A stretch of 64,000 nt of DNA from Hevea brasiliensis (Eukaryota; Streptophyta; Magnoliopsida; Malpighiales; Euphorbiaceae), in contig NC_079505.1 of assembly GCF_030052815.1 (NCBI RefSeq), positions 79,276,330-79,340,329 on the forward strand, written 5' to 3'. The position numbers and the translations under genes are program-made. The notes beneath the pieces are model-generated. The model was not told the origin of the DNA and did no database searches. It saw only the letters and a list, made by a program, of their open reading frames with translations. Shown here piece after piece: positions 1 to 10,599 of the stretch (positions are counted from its first letter, which is position 1; each line of letters starts with the position of its first letter).

Positions 1-1672
1 TATATTATATAATAGATTAAATTTTTCATAAAAATTATCATATGACACTTTCTAAGGAGAGTTTGACTTGCTAATTAATATTATTATATTAATTTTTTAA
101 TTTTTTTTCTTTAATCGATTATTTTAAATTTATAATTTTTAAAAATAAAATAATAAATTATATTAAATGATCATTGATTCATATTTTATGGCTATTATTT
201 AATAAGTGATAAAAAAGTGTAATTTTATTAAAAAATTAAATTATATATATATAAGTATTAAAAATAAAGTATTGAATGAGAGTTTCGTGGTTAAAATAGG
301 GCCAAATTTTTCTAGAAGTTATTACATAACACTTTTTTAAGTAGTTCTTGGTTTGCTAATTAATGTTATTATATTAATATTTTAATTATATTAAATTTAT
401 AATTTTAAAAATAAAATAATAAATTACATTAAATGACTATTGATTTATAATTTATCATTATTATTTTATAAAAGTGATAAAAAATACAATTTTATTAAAA
501 ATGCAAATTGAATATGTAAATATTAAAAATAAAGTATTAATTGAAAATATTATACTTATATGTATCTCAAAAAGTATTAAAAATAATCTTAATAAAAAGT
601 AAAATATTAAAATTTAAATTAAATATAAATTATACATTATGACAAGCATTTAGCTAGTTAAATAAATGTCTAATTATTAATATTTTATAAATTTATTATA
701 AAATTAACATAATATAAAAATAAATTTAATAATGATTAAATTAAATAGCTATATTGAAATTCATAAACTTATTATTTTAATTATATAAACACTTTAATTG
801 ATTATATACAAATTTTAATATAAATATTTATTTAAAATTTATTATATTTATTTTTATATAAATTTGAATTTATATTAAATATTTTTATCCATCTAAATTT
901 GAATTTCAAACCTCACCCCTCAAAGATGAAAGCTCATTAGTTTTCTTTTTTTTTAAAAAAAAAAGCTCACTAGTTAATTATGAAATTTTAATAATCAATG
1001 AAATAACTCCATAATTCCCAATGTAAATATGTACAGGGGCGTGGAGCTCGTCTGATCCAATTTGCCAAACACCTAACTCAATTAATGCCCAGCGTGAAAA
1101 ATGGGCTGGGGGATTGAGTTTTACTCCATATGCGCATTTTAGATGGGCTGAAGGCGATGAAAAATTATATTGACAAAGTTAAAGATATTTATATAAGAAT
1201 GAACCTATTAATTATTATGTTAAATATTTACATATAAATTTGTACACTTTATAATCATACTTTAATTAATTTTGTAGATATAAATATCACGAATATCGAA
1301 AGTCTAAATTTCATCGGTATGCACTTCTTACTTCATTGGGCACTGACCACGTCTCCATGCTCATCATTTGCCGAACAAATTTCATCAAAGATTTCTTCAA
1401 GAAAAAAGCAAGTCAAGAGAATAAATTAGAAAATAGAGAGCTGTGTTTGTTTCATTCTATTCAAGAAAGGATCTCAAAATGAAAGGGAAAATTCGTTACA
1501 CAACAGGAAGTTAGAGTGGTTCTAAAATGAGCTTAATTTGCAAGAAATAACAGTGAATTGGGTTCAAAGCGCAGAGCTATATCTGAATTATAAGGGGACA
1601 TTGGGCTTTTGCCCCTGAGGATTAAATGGGCTTAAATAAATCTTTCATTTCTATCTGATTGGAATTAATGAC
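1..1672. other. AT-rich intergenic DNA
   Basis: Very AT-rich sequence without a convincing coding region. It contains a diverged direct duplication (listed separately) and, around 1030-1170, a short less AT-rich patch that I do not recognise. Nothing here resembles an exon with good splice signals. Confidence 0.7.
21..545. repeat. Diverged AT-rich direct duplication, two copies
   Basis: A block beginning near 21 is repeated from about 305 with an offset of roughly 282 bp. Matching landmarks include GCTAATTAAT near 69 and 355, a run of ATTAAATGA before GATT, and AAAAATAAAGTATT near the end of each copy. The copies differ by many substitutions and small indels, so the duplication is old. It may be part of a decayed transposon, but no terminal repeats or target duplications were seen. 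Confidence 0.5.
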
Positions 1673-2640
1673 TTGAGGGTGAGAGATTTGTTAGAGGAGA
1701 ATGCCCAGAATTGGAACACGTCGGTCTTGCCCACTATTTTTAATTCACGTTACCAACATTTGATTTTGCAAATTCCGCTAGCGATCCGAGGTAGTGTGGA
1801 TGGCTGGTTCTGGGTTGGTGACACTAAAGGGATTTGTACGGTTCGAAGTGCATGCAAGTGTCTCCTTTGGGATCCTAAAGAAGCTCCGGATAATGGTGTG
1901 GTTGCATTTTGGAAGAAGCTGTGATCGAGCTCTAAAAATCCCGCCGAAGGTTAAGAATTTTATGTGGCGTCTTTGCAATGATTGTGTGCCTACCACGGAC
2001 TGCTTGTGTCGATGCCATATTACGGATAACGATGGTTGCTCTTTCCGTGATAGTGATGCAGAAACTTATGATCACGTTCAAGTGTTTAGGCTACTGAGTT
2101 ATGGAGAGTAGCTCTACCTGTTGTTCTTGATTTTCCTTTGTAGCGTCCTTCTCCAGTTCGGAGGATTTCACCTGCTCTCTAGTTGAGGTTCAATTGATGT
2201 GCATGCTGCTTTGTGTTCTTTGGAAGCATAAGAATGATGTGATTTGGAAACGACTTGCGTATCCCTGCTCATTCTTTGTTTCAAATGGCTACTTCCTTCT
2301 TGCAGAATTGGAAGGAGGCTCAAGTTCATAGGCTTGTACGTCAGCCTTCCAACATGTCCTCTTATTCTCACGAGTTGCATGTCGAGTGGTCACGTCCCCC
2401 AGCAGGTTACCTCAAGTGCAATTGCGATGCTGCTATTTTTCGAAGGGAACATGGTTTGGGTTGGGTTGGTGCCTGCGTGATGAACAAGGAGCTTTTGCTT
2501 AATGCATGCCAATTGCAGTTATATGGCCCGCCTGATCCACGTGTAGCAGAGGCAATTGCCCTTCGTGAAGCTCCTCATTGGGTGAAACGTTCTTTCATTC
2601 ACCATGTGATCTTCGAGAGAGACTCCCAAATAGTAGGTCT
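1673..2640 (+). pseudogene. LINE (non-LTR retrotransposon) remnant: RT zinc-binding region and RNase H-like domain
   Basis: The first part (1673-1924) reads like the region following a plant LINE reverse transcriptase: a VRDLL..WN start, an IL.IPL motif, then W...G..TVRSA. After a frameshift near 1900 the pattern continues as PPKVKNFMWRLCNDCVPT and ETYDHV, typical of the plant RT zinc-binding (zf-RVT) domain, though the Cys/His ligands are degraded. From about 2390 another frame gives an RNase H-like domain: CNCDAA (first acidic residue), AEAIALREA (Glu) and FERDSQIV (third acidic residue). Endonuclease and RT cores are absent and frames are broken, so this is a dead 3' fragment. No poly-A tail or target duplication could be assigned. 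Confidence 0.75.
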
Positions 2641-2719
2641 TTGGGTTTTTCATATTTTGCATCTCTCGTCTCATATTGTAATATTCTGTCGAATGAGATA
2701 AGTCACTGCTCTTATGCAA

Positions 2720-4060
2720 AAAAATCCATTTCCCTCTATTTTACTAACATATTTATGCAAAATGAATTTTGATTTTTTTTTTTCACTTCTGATAATATAG
2801 CGTGGTTGACAATGGAGTTGCAAAGGAGGAATGGAGTTGTATTATCAGATTCAACATGTCCATATGTATAATACACTATTGTTCAGATAGTAATTAATAA
2901 ACTAGAGTGACTGAACCCGTGATGATCAAATCCTGAAATTTACCACATATTTTTCCCTCCCTTCTGACTCTTTCTCTGTTTCTCCAATGGGACAAAACTT
3001 CATGGAACTCCAAAGAAACTTCACGAAACTGCAAAGAAAGCGTCAAAATGAAATACCACTACCAGCATATAAAATGGAAAAATTTCAATTCTTTTACATG
3101 CCAGCTTGCTTTCTTCCCTTGTGGAAGATTGGGGAACTAGAATTTGCCATGATTCGTCCTTTTCATAGGTCCACATCAATTTTTCTCTTCCAGAACCAAC
3201 ATTAATTTTTCAATCCCATGCATAGTTGCAAGCTCCCAGGACTCGAGGATTTCCTGCTTATCCTTAATCAGTCCCTGATCAATCTTTTCATCGGTAACAT
3301 TCGTGCACTTGTTTGCTGCATTATTGGAAGGGCTACCAAATGCTGCAGCCAACAATTTTTTAAACTGCATTTCAATGCATTAGAAACGACCCAACAATGG
3401 CGCGATTATAACATAAAGAAAAGGATATTTATGAGGATGAAGGAATGGAACAACAAAGCGGAGTAGTTGCAGAGAACATAAATATTCTGGAGGAGAAGAA
3501 GAAGAAAAATTCATCAAATTTGATGAGTTGAAGGGTGAGAATATTAATCTTAATCTTTTTTAAAAAATTTACATTTAAAATAAATAATTTACTATATATA
3601 ATTTTATAAATCCATACTTAAACTAGAAGTCTGTCTCCCAAGATAAAAAGTTTTTACAACATGGGAACTAAATTGGAGTGGACCCTAATAGGAGTGGGCA
3701 CTGCCAAGAATGGAGCAATGGACCAATTGTCACGTGAAGAACATGAGTGTGTCATCTGCCTTTCACAGCACAGGCTTACAGTTCTCTGTACTGTAAGTTG
3801 GTTTTCTGTGCGTCACGGGAACACCGTGGCCCGCGCACTGACCGTGCATTTTTTCCATAACCCCCATGTATTGTACAAATTTGAACCGCAACCTATTTTC
3901 ATATGAGACTCTATAATTCCTTGCAATTGGGAATTTGCATTCCTTGTAGCGGTGAGTGGCCATGGAAATATGCTCCATAGCTGGGTTTCAGCCCACCAAT
4001 TCTAATTCCTAGCCAATTTAATATAGGAAACCAATTTGCCCTCAATTCATTAATAAGTCT
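2720..4060. other. Intergenic region, no supported gene
   Basis: Mixed AT-rich sequence. Short open frames exist (for example 2987-3205 and 3661-3906 on the plus strand), but none shows a recognised domain, a partner exon or biased composition. The region ends at the copia element's target duplication AGTCT (4056-4060). Confidence 0.6.
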
Positions 4061-4284
4061 TGTTAGAAGAAAGAATACACTAATGAAGAAAAAGATTGTG
4101 TATTTGTCTGTGTCTTATTTACAGAGATATTATATCTATTTATACATGAGAATATGAGCTAATTTAGACAAGAATAATAATTGTTGTAATTATGCTACAC
4201 AAATCTACTATAATCATGCTAATTGCTGTAATTATGCTATACAAATCTCCTATAATCATGCTAATTGCTGTAATTATGCTAACA
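4061..4284 (-). repeat. Copia 3' LTR (224 bp) with an internal tandem duplication
   Basis: Matches the LTR at 5688-5870 but is about 41 bp longer because a roughly 42-bp block (near 4199-4240) is repeated immediately after itself (near 4241-4282). The partner LTR has a single copy, so the duplication arose in this copy or by recombination. Confidence 0.92.
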
Positions 4285-4300
4285 CCCCCCCTCAAACTCA
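4285..4300 (-). other. Copia polypurine tract
   Basis: Read on the minus strand this is TGAGTTTGAGGGGGGG, directly adjoining the 3' LTR. This is the expected position and composition for the plus-strand primer of an LTR retrotransposon. Confidence 0.85.
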
Positions 4301-5347
4301 AGGTGGTAGCACATGTGCCAACTTGAGTTTGCTTAAGAGATCCTGAAAGTGAGTGGGAGGATGCGTTTTTGTGAACATATCAGCGGTTTGGCTGACAGAG
4401 GAGACAAAAATCAAACATATGGTGCCATGAGTAACATGATGACGTACAAAATGACAATCAATTTCGATGTGTTTGGTACGCTCATGAAATACATCATTAT
4501 GAGAAATCTGTATAGCATTTCTATTATCGCAATGAAGCGTTGTAGCAGAAGAATGAGTGACTCCCAAATCAGTTAATAACCATCGTAACCAAAGTAATTC
4601 AGATGTAGCATCAGCAAGAGCACGATATTCAGATTCTGTGCTAAAACGTGCAACAACAGTTTGCTTTTTGCTACGCCAAGAGATAAGAGAATTACCCAAG
4701 AAGAAACAATAACCAGTTGTAGAGCGATGATCTGTCAGATCACCACCAATCGACATCAGTAGCGGATAACACTAGGGAGGAGGTAGCGGAAAGGTGCAAA
4801 CCATGAAAAAGAGTGCCTTTGATATAACGAAGGATTCGAAGTACTGCAGAAAAATGAGTTGAGCGAGGAGCAGACATAAACTGGCTGACCAGATGAACAA
4901 CATATAAAATATCAGGTCGAGTAACTGTGAGATAAACAAAACTCCCGACAAGCTGTCGATATAAAGTAGGATCATCAAGAGGAGTGCCATCAAAAGGTGT
5001 AAGTTTGCAATTGAGCTCAAATGGGGTTGATACTGTTTTGCTATCAGTGATGCCTGCTCGAGAAAGTAAGTCGGATGCATACATGGCTTGAGATAGATAA
5101 TAGCCACCAGAATTTTGAGAAACTTCAAGACCCAAAAAATAATTGAGAGAACCCAGGTCTTTCATTTCAAAATGCTGATTGAGATAATGTTAAAACTCTG
5201 AAATACCAAATGAATCATCTCCTCTTATTATCATATCATCAACATAAAGCAACAGAAGAATAATATCACTGTCAGTTCAGCGAGTGAATAATGTAGAATC
5301 ATGTGGACTAGAGAGAAAACCAAGTTGAGCAAGAGTGAAACTAAATT
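4298..5347 (-). pseudogene. Copia pol fragment: end of reverse transcriptase and RNase H
   Basis: Minus-strand reading gives a SFTLAQLGFLSSPHDSTLF segment, then, after a TGA, the RT catalytic YVDD motif near 5230-5245. This is followed by MKDLGSLNYFLGLEV and YRQLVGSFVYLTVTRPDI, all standard Ty1/copia RT landmarks. A second frame (4756-4298) continues with the copia RNase H: DHRSTTGYCFFLG, SWRSKKQTVVARFSTESEYRAL, CDN and the ADMFTK tail. Breaks seen are the stop before YVDD, a frame change near 5165 and another near 4750. Everything upstream of the late RT is missing, so no active enzyme can be made. Confidence 0.9.
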
Positions 5348-5485
5348 TGACAAATGATTTTTACTATCCCAATCCTCAAGACGGTCAGCAAATTTTGCAT
5401 CAGTTTCATCGTTCTCTCTTGTCGGCGTAGTGATATCTCCTGTAACAATACGCCAAAGCTTACGACCTATCAAAAAACTTTTCAT
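5348..5485 (-). pseudogene. Copia gag 5' fragment fused to pol
   Basis: On the minus strand, 5485 downward reads FLIGRKLWRIVTGDITTP and then KFADRLEDWDSKN. This matches the N-terminal part of plant copia gag (UBN2-type), where a GKKLW...G...P...W..KN pattern is usual. Around 5340-5350 it passes into RT sequence in a different frame, marking the internal deletion that removed the rest of gag, protease, integrase and early RT. Confidence 0.75.
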
Positions 5486-5675
5486 TCCTTAAACCCAAAG
5501 ATTATAGTTGGAACCAGTCAGAACTATTACAATAGGTTTTGAAATATCAGATTTCCCCATTGATAACAAGATGATGAGAAAAAAAAATGATATAATAACA
5601 GGAATGAAAGAATGAACCAGAATAGATTGTAGAGAGAGAAGAGAGACCCCAGAAACTAGAAATAAAAGCTTTACG

Positions 5676-5687
5676 GCTCTGATACCA
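5676..5687 (-). other. Copia primer-binding site (initiator-Met tRNA type)
   Basis: On the minus strand this reads TGGTATCAGAGC, complementary to the 3' end of plant initiator-Met tRNA. It directly adjoins the 5' LTR at 5688 and sets the element's orientation. Confidence 0.92.
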
Positions 5688-5870
5688 TGTTAGAAGAAAG
5701 AATACAAGTAATAAAGGAAAGGATTGTGTATTTGTCTGTATCTTATTTACAGAGATATTACATCTATTTATACATGAGAATATGAGCTAATTTAGACAAG
5801 AATAATAATTGTTGTAATTATGCTACACAAATCTCCTATAATCATACTAATTGCTGTAATTATGCTAACA
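5688..5870 (-). repeat. Copia 5' LTR (183 bp)
   Basis: Starts TGTTAG and ends TAACA, and is nearly identical to 4061-4284 apart from the latter's extra tandem block. It is the 5' LTR because the element reads on the minus strand. Confidence 0.93.
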
Positions 5871-6510
5871 AGTCTATTGAATTTGTTTTTCCTTGCAAAA
5901 TTAGTCGTATATTCTTACCCTTCAATGATCAGTACAAATTCCAATTAGATGCATCTTATATAAATTTAAATTCATATGAAAATGAACTTAATAATTATTA
6001 AATTAAATATTTATATTTAGATATATACAAAATTAATTAAAATGCATATACAAGGTGCACAAATCTATATATAAAGACTTTGGGTGCTAAAATTTAATTT
6101 TGTCAACTTTATTTCTCCTTTAATTCTATGGCTCCAAAACATTATTTAGCTATCCAAAAGTACCTTGAATAGTTTATTTGATGAATTTATAGAGTTTTAG
6201 AGCTTCGAATAACTCTTTGGGGTTTGATATTTAAAGGATCAGACTTAACTAACTCGGAAAGTTAAAATCCATGAATAGCTAATGTTTCTATTAGGAGGTT
6301 GATAAGCTATAAAATACAAGTAATACTAACCTTAATGATGTAAATTATTTAAATTGAACTCATAATTATTCACATGCATCATTTCATATATCTAGAACAC
6401 AAATATGTTGCATTTTTGCATAATTATTATTAATACTCGATGGATCTTGGATAACCTACTAACCTCCCCATGTTATGTAAATAGTACGTTTATGATGTGA
6501 TGATGCATGA
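5871..6510. other. Spacer between copia and gypsy elements
   Basis: AT-rich sequence with no gene seen. It ends with CATGA (6506-6510), the left copy of the target duplication of the next element. Confidence 0.7.
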
Positions 6511-9101
6511 TGTAACACCCCTAATTTTTTAAATTGATTATTTTGTGAGTAAATATTAATATTTTATTTTATTTAAATTTTAAAAAATTATTTGAAATTT
6601 TTCTGATTTTAGAAATCGGGTTCGATTTTCCGAAAATATAAAATTTTGATGATTTTAAAAAAATTAATTTAAAGACCACGTGGGAAAACTAAAAATATAT
6701 TTGGACTCTACGAATTTTTCTGAGTTTTCTAGAATTTTTTCAAAATTTTTGGGCCTCGTTTTCGGTTCCAAGGTAGAGTAAAAATTTAAAATTTTGTACA
6801 TTGAATCGAACTGGACCAGATCAGACTGGTCCAATCGGACCGACCTCTTTCTTCCTTTTCTTTCTTCCCCGCGCGCATCTTGTCTCTCTTCCTCTCTCTC
6901 CCGTTTTCTCTCTCCTCCCTCCTCCCCACGCTGCGGGCCGCCTTCCCCCCCATCGCCGACCACCAAAGCGGCCAGCGCAAAAGACGCGATGCCTGGCGCG
7001 CAGTTCGGCTTCTCGGCCAAAATCCGGTCGATCCGACCATCGATTGCGCCGGGTCTTGTGTCAAACACCATCTACACCTCGATAGCTTTCCATAGACAAT
7101 AAGAACACTAAAATCCATTAAGCGGTTTGCCCAATTTTTGTCTGGGAAGTTTTAGCCCATTTTGACTTTTGGGCTAGATTTCTCGCAAACCGTGAATCTC
7201 ACGAGAAAACCGAGAGTACCAGAGCACTCCACTCGTCGACAGCTTAGCGGCAATATAAATTTCAAAATTTTTGGATACCGTTTTTTGGTGGGTCCCATGA
7301 AATTTCGTAGTATTTTTCCGAGTATTAAATGAGCTTAGAAAATTCCATAAAAATTATATTCCTATGTTGTGGGCTTCATGTAGGTACTTTCAATTCGTGG
7401 AAATTCGGCAGTTGCCCCAGTTTGTGAATTTTCGGCCAGACAGACAGGCTACCGAAAAAGTCTCGGAATTGGGTCAAGATTTTGGCTAGCCCACCGTTGT
7501 CAAACGTTCTGAACGCGTTCCCAAGATCGGAATCGGCATAGGTAAATCTGAACCTTACTTTTTCCTAATTTTCTAGTGCTTGAATGGGATTAAAAATCAA
7601 TAAAATATTCGTGGTAGCTCAGAAAATTATGATTCTTTTTGCATTAGCTTAGCAATATTGCTAAGGACTGTGGGGCAAAGTTTTAGAATTTTTAGAGCTT
7701 ATTTGGGTAGTTTTGGCAAAAAGGGTCAATTACAAAGACTAAACTGTAATTTTACATATTATGATTGATGACTGTTTGGATGGGCCCAGGAGGGGCTGTG
7801 TGATGTGATTGAGTTATGGGTGTATGGTTTGTGGATATAGAAGTGCGTTTTAAGCCCTTTTGTAGGTTGGGTAGGTCCTAGGTATAGGGGAGACTCTGCC
7901 GAATTTTCGGCACGCATTGGGACATCTTTGGTCTTTTTCTTAGTTTGTATTGAGTCAAATTTATTAAATGATTGTAATAAAATTATCAGGTGAGCTGAGA
8001 CAGCCTTCCTCCTCTGCCCAGCCGCCATAGTGACTGCGATTAAGTCAATGAGTAAAATATTAATTTTAATTGTAATTTTGATATTATTATATGTTCAAGC
8101 ATGCCCATGCATCACTTATAAATATGTATATATGTAGTTAAACTCTAGGCACATTTTATGTTGCATTCACAATTGTTAAAGTGCCATGATGTTGCTTGTG
8201 GTAATTTGGAGCAGTGTGTTTGCGTGGCGTGCGTGTGGTATGGTATTGGATATGGACAGGACGGGTAAACACGGCTTGAGTTCTTCACTGGGACCTGGTC
8301 CTTTGGGGTAGACACGGCTTGAGTTCTTCGCTAGAACCCCGTATTGGTTTATTAAGCGAAAGTCCGGCTTGAGATCTTCGCTGGCAGAGGTTAGATTAAG
8401 AGGGTTGTATAGGGGATCAGCTCCCATATATGTATTGTTTGACAGTGTTAGGTGCGTGAGTGCTCCAAATTGCCTTTTTGATGTGATTTATATGAAATTT
8501 ATGACGATGTTGCATTTCACTCTACAGGGTGCATTAGCTTTAGATAGCTATAGAAATTATGGTTAAAATTGATATTTTACTCTCTGAGTCAAACGCTCAC
8601 TCCTGTTTATTATTTTTTCAGGCTACAGGAGATTTCTTGTTGAGTTTTAACCTGCCTCTCTCTCGCAGGTCGTCTATTAAAGTCTGTAGTGTTTGTATAA
8701 TTCTGTTAACTCCTAGAATTTTTGCATGTATTAGAAATATTTATTTGATTTGGGTCTGTAATATAATTTGTCATGTTGGACCTATAAACTTATTATATGC
8801 ATGTATATTAGACTGGATGAGGGAGCTGAGCTCCCATTTGACTTTATGTTATTATGAGTATGTGGAGGGTGAGCTGAGCTCCCCAATTAATTATATATTG
8901 TGTTTATAGGTTAGGTGAGTCAAAAACTCCCCGTTAAAAGGTCTATTTTATTACCGGACTCTGTCCGGTTAAATTCTTAAAATTGGGCCCAAATGGGCCT
9001 TAGAGGTGGGTTGAGGAATACTTAGGCTTACTACTGGCCTCAGGGGCTTTAGGCTAGCCTAGGTCCTAGTGCCGATCCGGCCCATAGGTTGGGTCGTGAA
9101 A
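6511..9101 (+). repeat. Element 1 5' LTR (about 2.6 kb)
   Basis: Starts TGTAACACC and ends GGGTCGTGAAA, where other copies have GGGTCGTGACA, so the terminal CA is mutated. Features shared with the sister LTRs are a pyrimidine-rich stretch near 6840-6930, a repeated GGCTTGAGTTCTTCGCTGG-type module (8262-8391), and two GAGCTGAGCTC palindromes (near 8820 and 8870). Small open frames here (for example 8559-8909 plus, 8176-8427 minus) recur in sister LTRs only because the LTRs are homologous. Confidence 0.93.
8262..8391 (+). repeat. Tandem modules inside the LTR
   Basis: Three imperfect copies of a module with the core CGGCTTGAG followed by TCTTCGCT lie in a row. Counterparts are at 15728-15855, about 19181-19315 and about 26800-26935, and in inverted orientation in the different LTR family of element 3 (35225-35310, 45850-45985). 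Repeated modules in this position could be promoter or enhancer units of U3, but nothing here proves that. Confidence 0.75.
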
Positions 9102-9105
9102 AATG

Positions 9106-9117
9106 TGGTATCAGAGC
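9106..9117 (+). other. Element 1 primer-binding site (initiator-Met tRNA type)
   Basis: TGGTATCAGAGC lies four bases after the 5' LTR end, complementary to the 3' end of initiator-Met tRNA. Confidence 0.92.
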
Positions 9118-9328
9118 TTAGGCTCTAGATTTATAGGGAAAAATTGTCTAAAGTGTTGGGAAGAGTCTAATAGGAGTCACATGCGAAAAATAGGGTCCAC
9201 ATTCGTCTTGCATTGTCATCTTTGCTTCTAGTTTTTGCTTCATATATTGTGTGTAACTATGAGTCTATAGAGCTGTGTAATATGCAGTTTTGAAATTTTG
9301 TGGGCTAATGCTGCTGAATTTTAGGAAA

Positions 9329-10470
9329 ATGCGTAGAAGCAGGAGAGCTGCCACTGCACCAGAACCAGATGTGCCTGACGAGGTGTCGGCACAGGATGAG
9401 GCACCTGCCCCGAGGAGGCGGGGTAGAAGGCCTAGAGCTGCTCAAGCAGAAGAGCAGGTATCACCAGTTCAGGATCAGTCTTTTATGGCACAGGGTCCCA
9501 TGGACCCAATGGTAGCTACTCTAGCTGGTTTGCAAAGAACCATCGATATGATGGCACAGTATATGGTCCACCCTCCCCAACAGCAGCAGTCCACCGCACT
9601 AAGAGGAGAACCTTACAAACAGATAATTAATTTCAAGAAATTGGTGCCTGGTACTTATAATGTGTCAGACGATGCCTATCGATTTTTGGATTCCTGCAAA
9701 CAGGCAGGGATGGAGTTGCAGTTGACTGATAGGAGGCTCATAGAGTGTGTGCAGTATGTCATGGGGCCTATGCATAAACAATGGATGAATGACTACATAT
9801 TACCTCGGATGGAAGGTTTATCATGGACCAGTTTGTGGAACTGTTTATCAATAGATTTATACCAGAAAGTTTTAGAGATCAAAAGCAGTGGGCCTTTAAG
9901 GCCTTAAGGCAGAATGGTAGGTCTGTAGATGAATATGCTACAGAATTTCTGGAACTGAGCAAGTATGCCCCTACAACAGTGGCTACAGAAAGTATGAAAG
10001 TAAAAAGATTCCTAAAGAGGCTGGACAGGAGGTATGCAAACCTGGCTATGATGTCTGATCAGTCTTTTGATATGGTGGTTGATCAAGCCCGACAGATTGA
10101 GATTAGTTATACAGGAGATGACAGCGGAAGGGCAAAGAAAAATAGAGCAGAGGGTTCTTCAGGTATTCCCCATATCGGTACTATGGATAACGGAGGCCAA
10201 GGTCATTACAGAGGAAGGAGTAGGAATAAGAAGAGTGGCTTTAGACACAAATCTCGAGGATTCAGACCAGGGTACAAATCCAGCAGTGGTCACAGTTTGG
10301 GGTCCAGCAGTTCTGGGTCTGGTTCAAGATCCTCCCTTGCACCTTGCGCACAGTGTGGAAGAGGACATTTAAGTGTATGATGGGTTTAGGTGTATGTTTC
10401 AGGTGTGGTCAACAAGGTCACTTTGCTAGGGAATGCCCCGTGTTCAGTGATCCACAGATAGGGTCACAGG
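9329..10470 (+). pseudogene. Element 1 gag (frameshifted)
   Basis: The likely start is the ATG at 9329, giving MRRSRRAATAPEPD as in element 2. The capsid region includes the PYKQIINFKKLVPGTY block and, after a frameshift near 9830, FRDQKQWAF and RSVDEYATEFLELS, typical of chromovirus gag. A CX2CX4HX4C zinc knuckle (CFRCGQQGHFARECP) lies at 10395-10436, but it is in another frame from the capsid part, with a stop near 10378. Gag normally forms the particle and binds the RNA through the knuckle; this copy cannot make an intact product. Confidence 0.88.
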
Positions 10471-10599
10471 GTTCTATTGCAAATGTTCCTTGTCTATTTT
10501 ATCCTAGTGCTTCCAGCATGGCAGGCAGTCAGTTCAGTGGCCAACAGGGCCAAGGACAAGGAGGACATGGATTTGGAGGCAAATCAGGAGGTAGAAGTC

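Larger units (their letters stand above)
4061..5870 (-). mobile_element. Ty1/copia LTR retrotransposon, internally deleted, minus strand
   Basis: A complete insertion only about 1.8 kb long. Both LTRs begin TGTTAG and end TAACA, and the element is flanked by a perfect 5-bp target duplication AGTCT (4056-4060 and 5871-5875). On the minus strand it has an initiator-Met primer site at 5676-5687 next to the 5' LTR and a purine tract at 4285-4300 next to the 3' LTR. Internally only the start of gag and the end of RT plus RNase H remain; protease, integrase and most of RT are missing. It cannot encode its own mobility. It either moved in trans as a deletion derivative or was deleted after insertion. 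Confidence 0.93.

Noticed and set aside
6786..7118. Open frames of 70-135 codons on both strands in the LTR (Arg-, Ser- and Pro-rich)
   Set aside because: They come from the pyrimidine-rich low-complexity LTR tract, which leaves several frames open at once; equivalents at 14141-14489, 17599-18053 and 25171-25661 do not share one conserved frame.
8176..8427. Antisense LTR frame with repeated EDLKP/EELKP words (also 15620-15892)
   Set aside because: The repeated words are the GGCTTGAG modules read on the other strand; not supported as a gene.
8559..8909. LTR frame starting MVKIDILLSESNAHS, repeated in sister LTRs
   Set aside because: Recurs at 16025, 19482 and 27095 simply because the LTRs are homologous; the C-terminal parts diverge by frameshift, which argues against protein-level selection.
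9106..9117. tRNA-like words near the LTR ends
   Set aside because: Only 12 bases complementary to the tRNA 3' end are present; these are primer sites, not tRNA genes.
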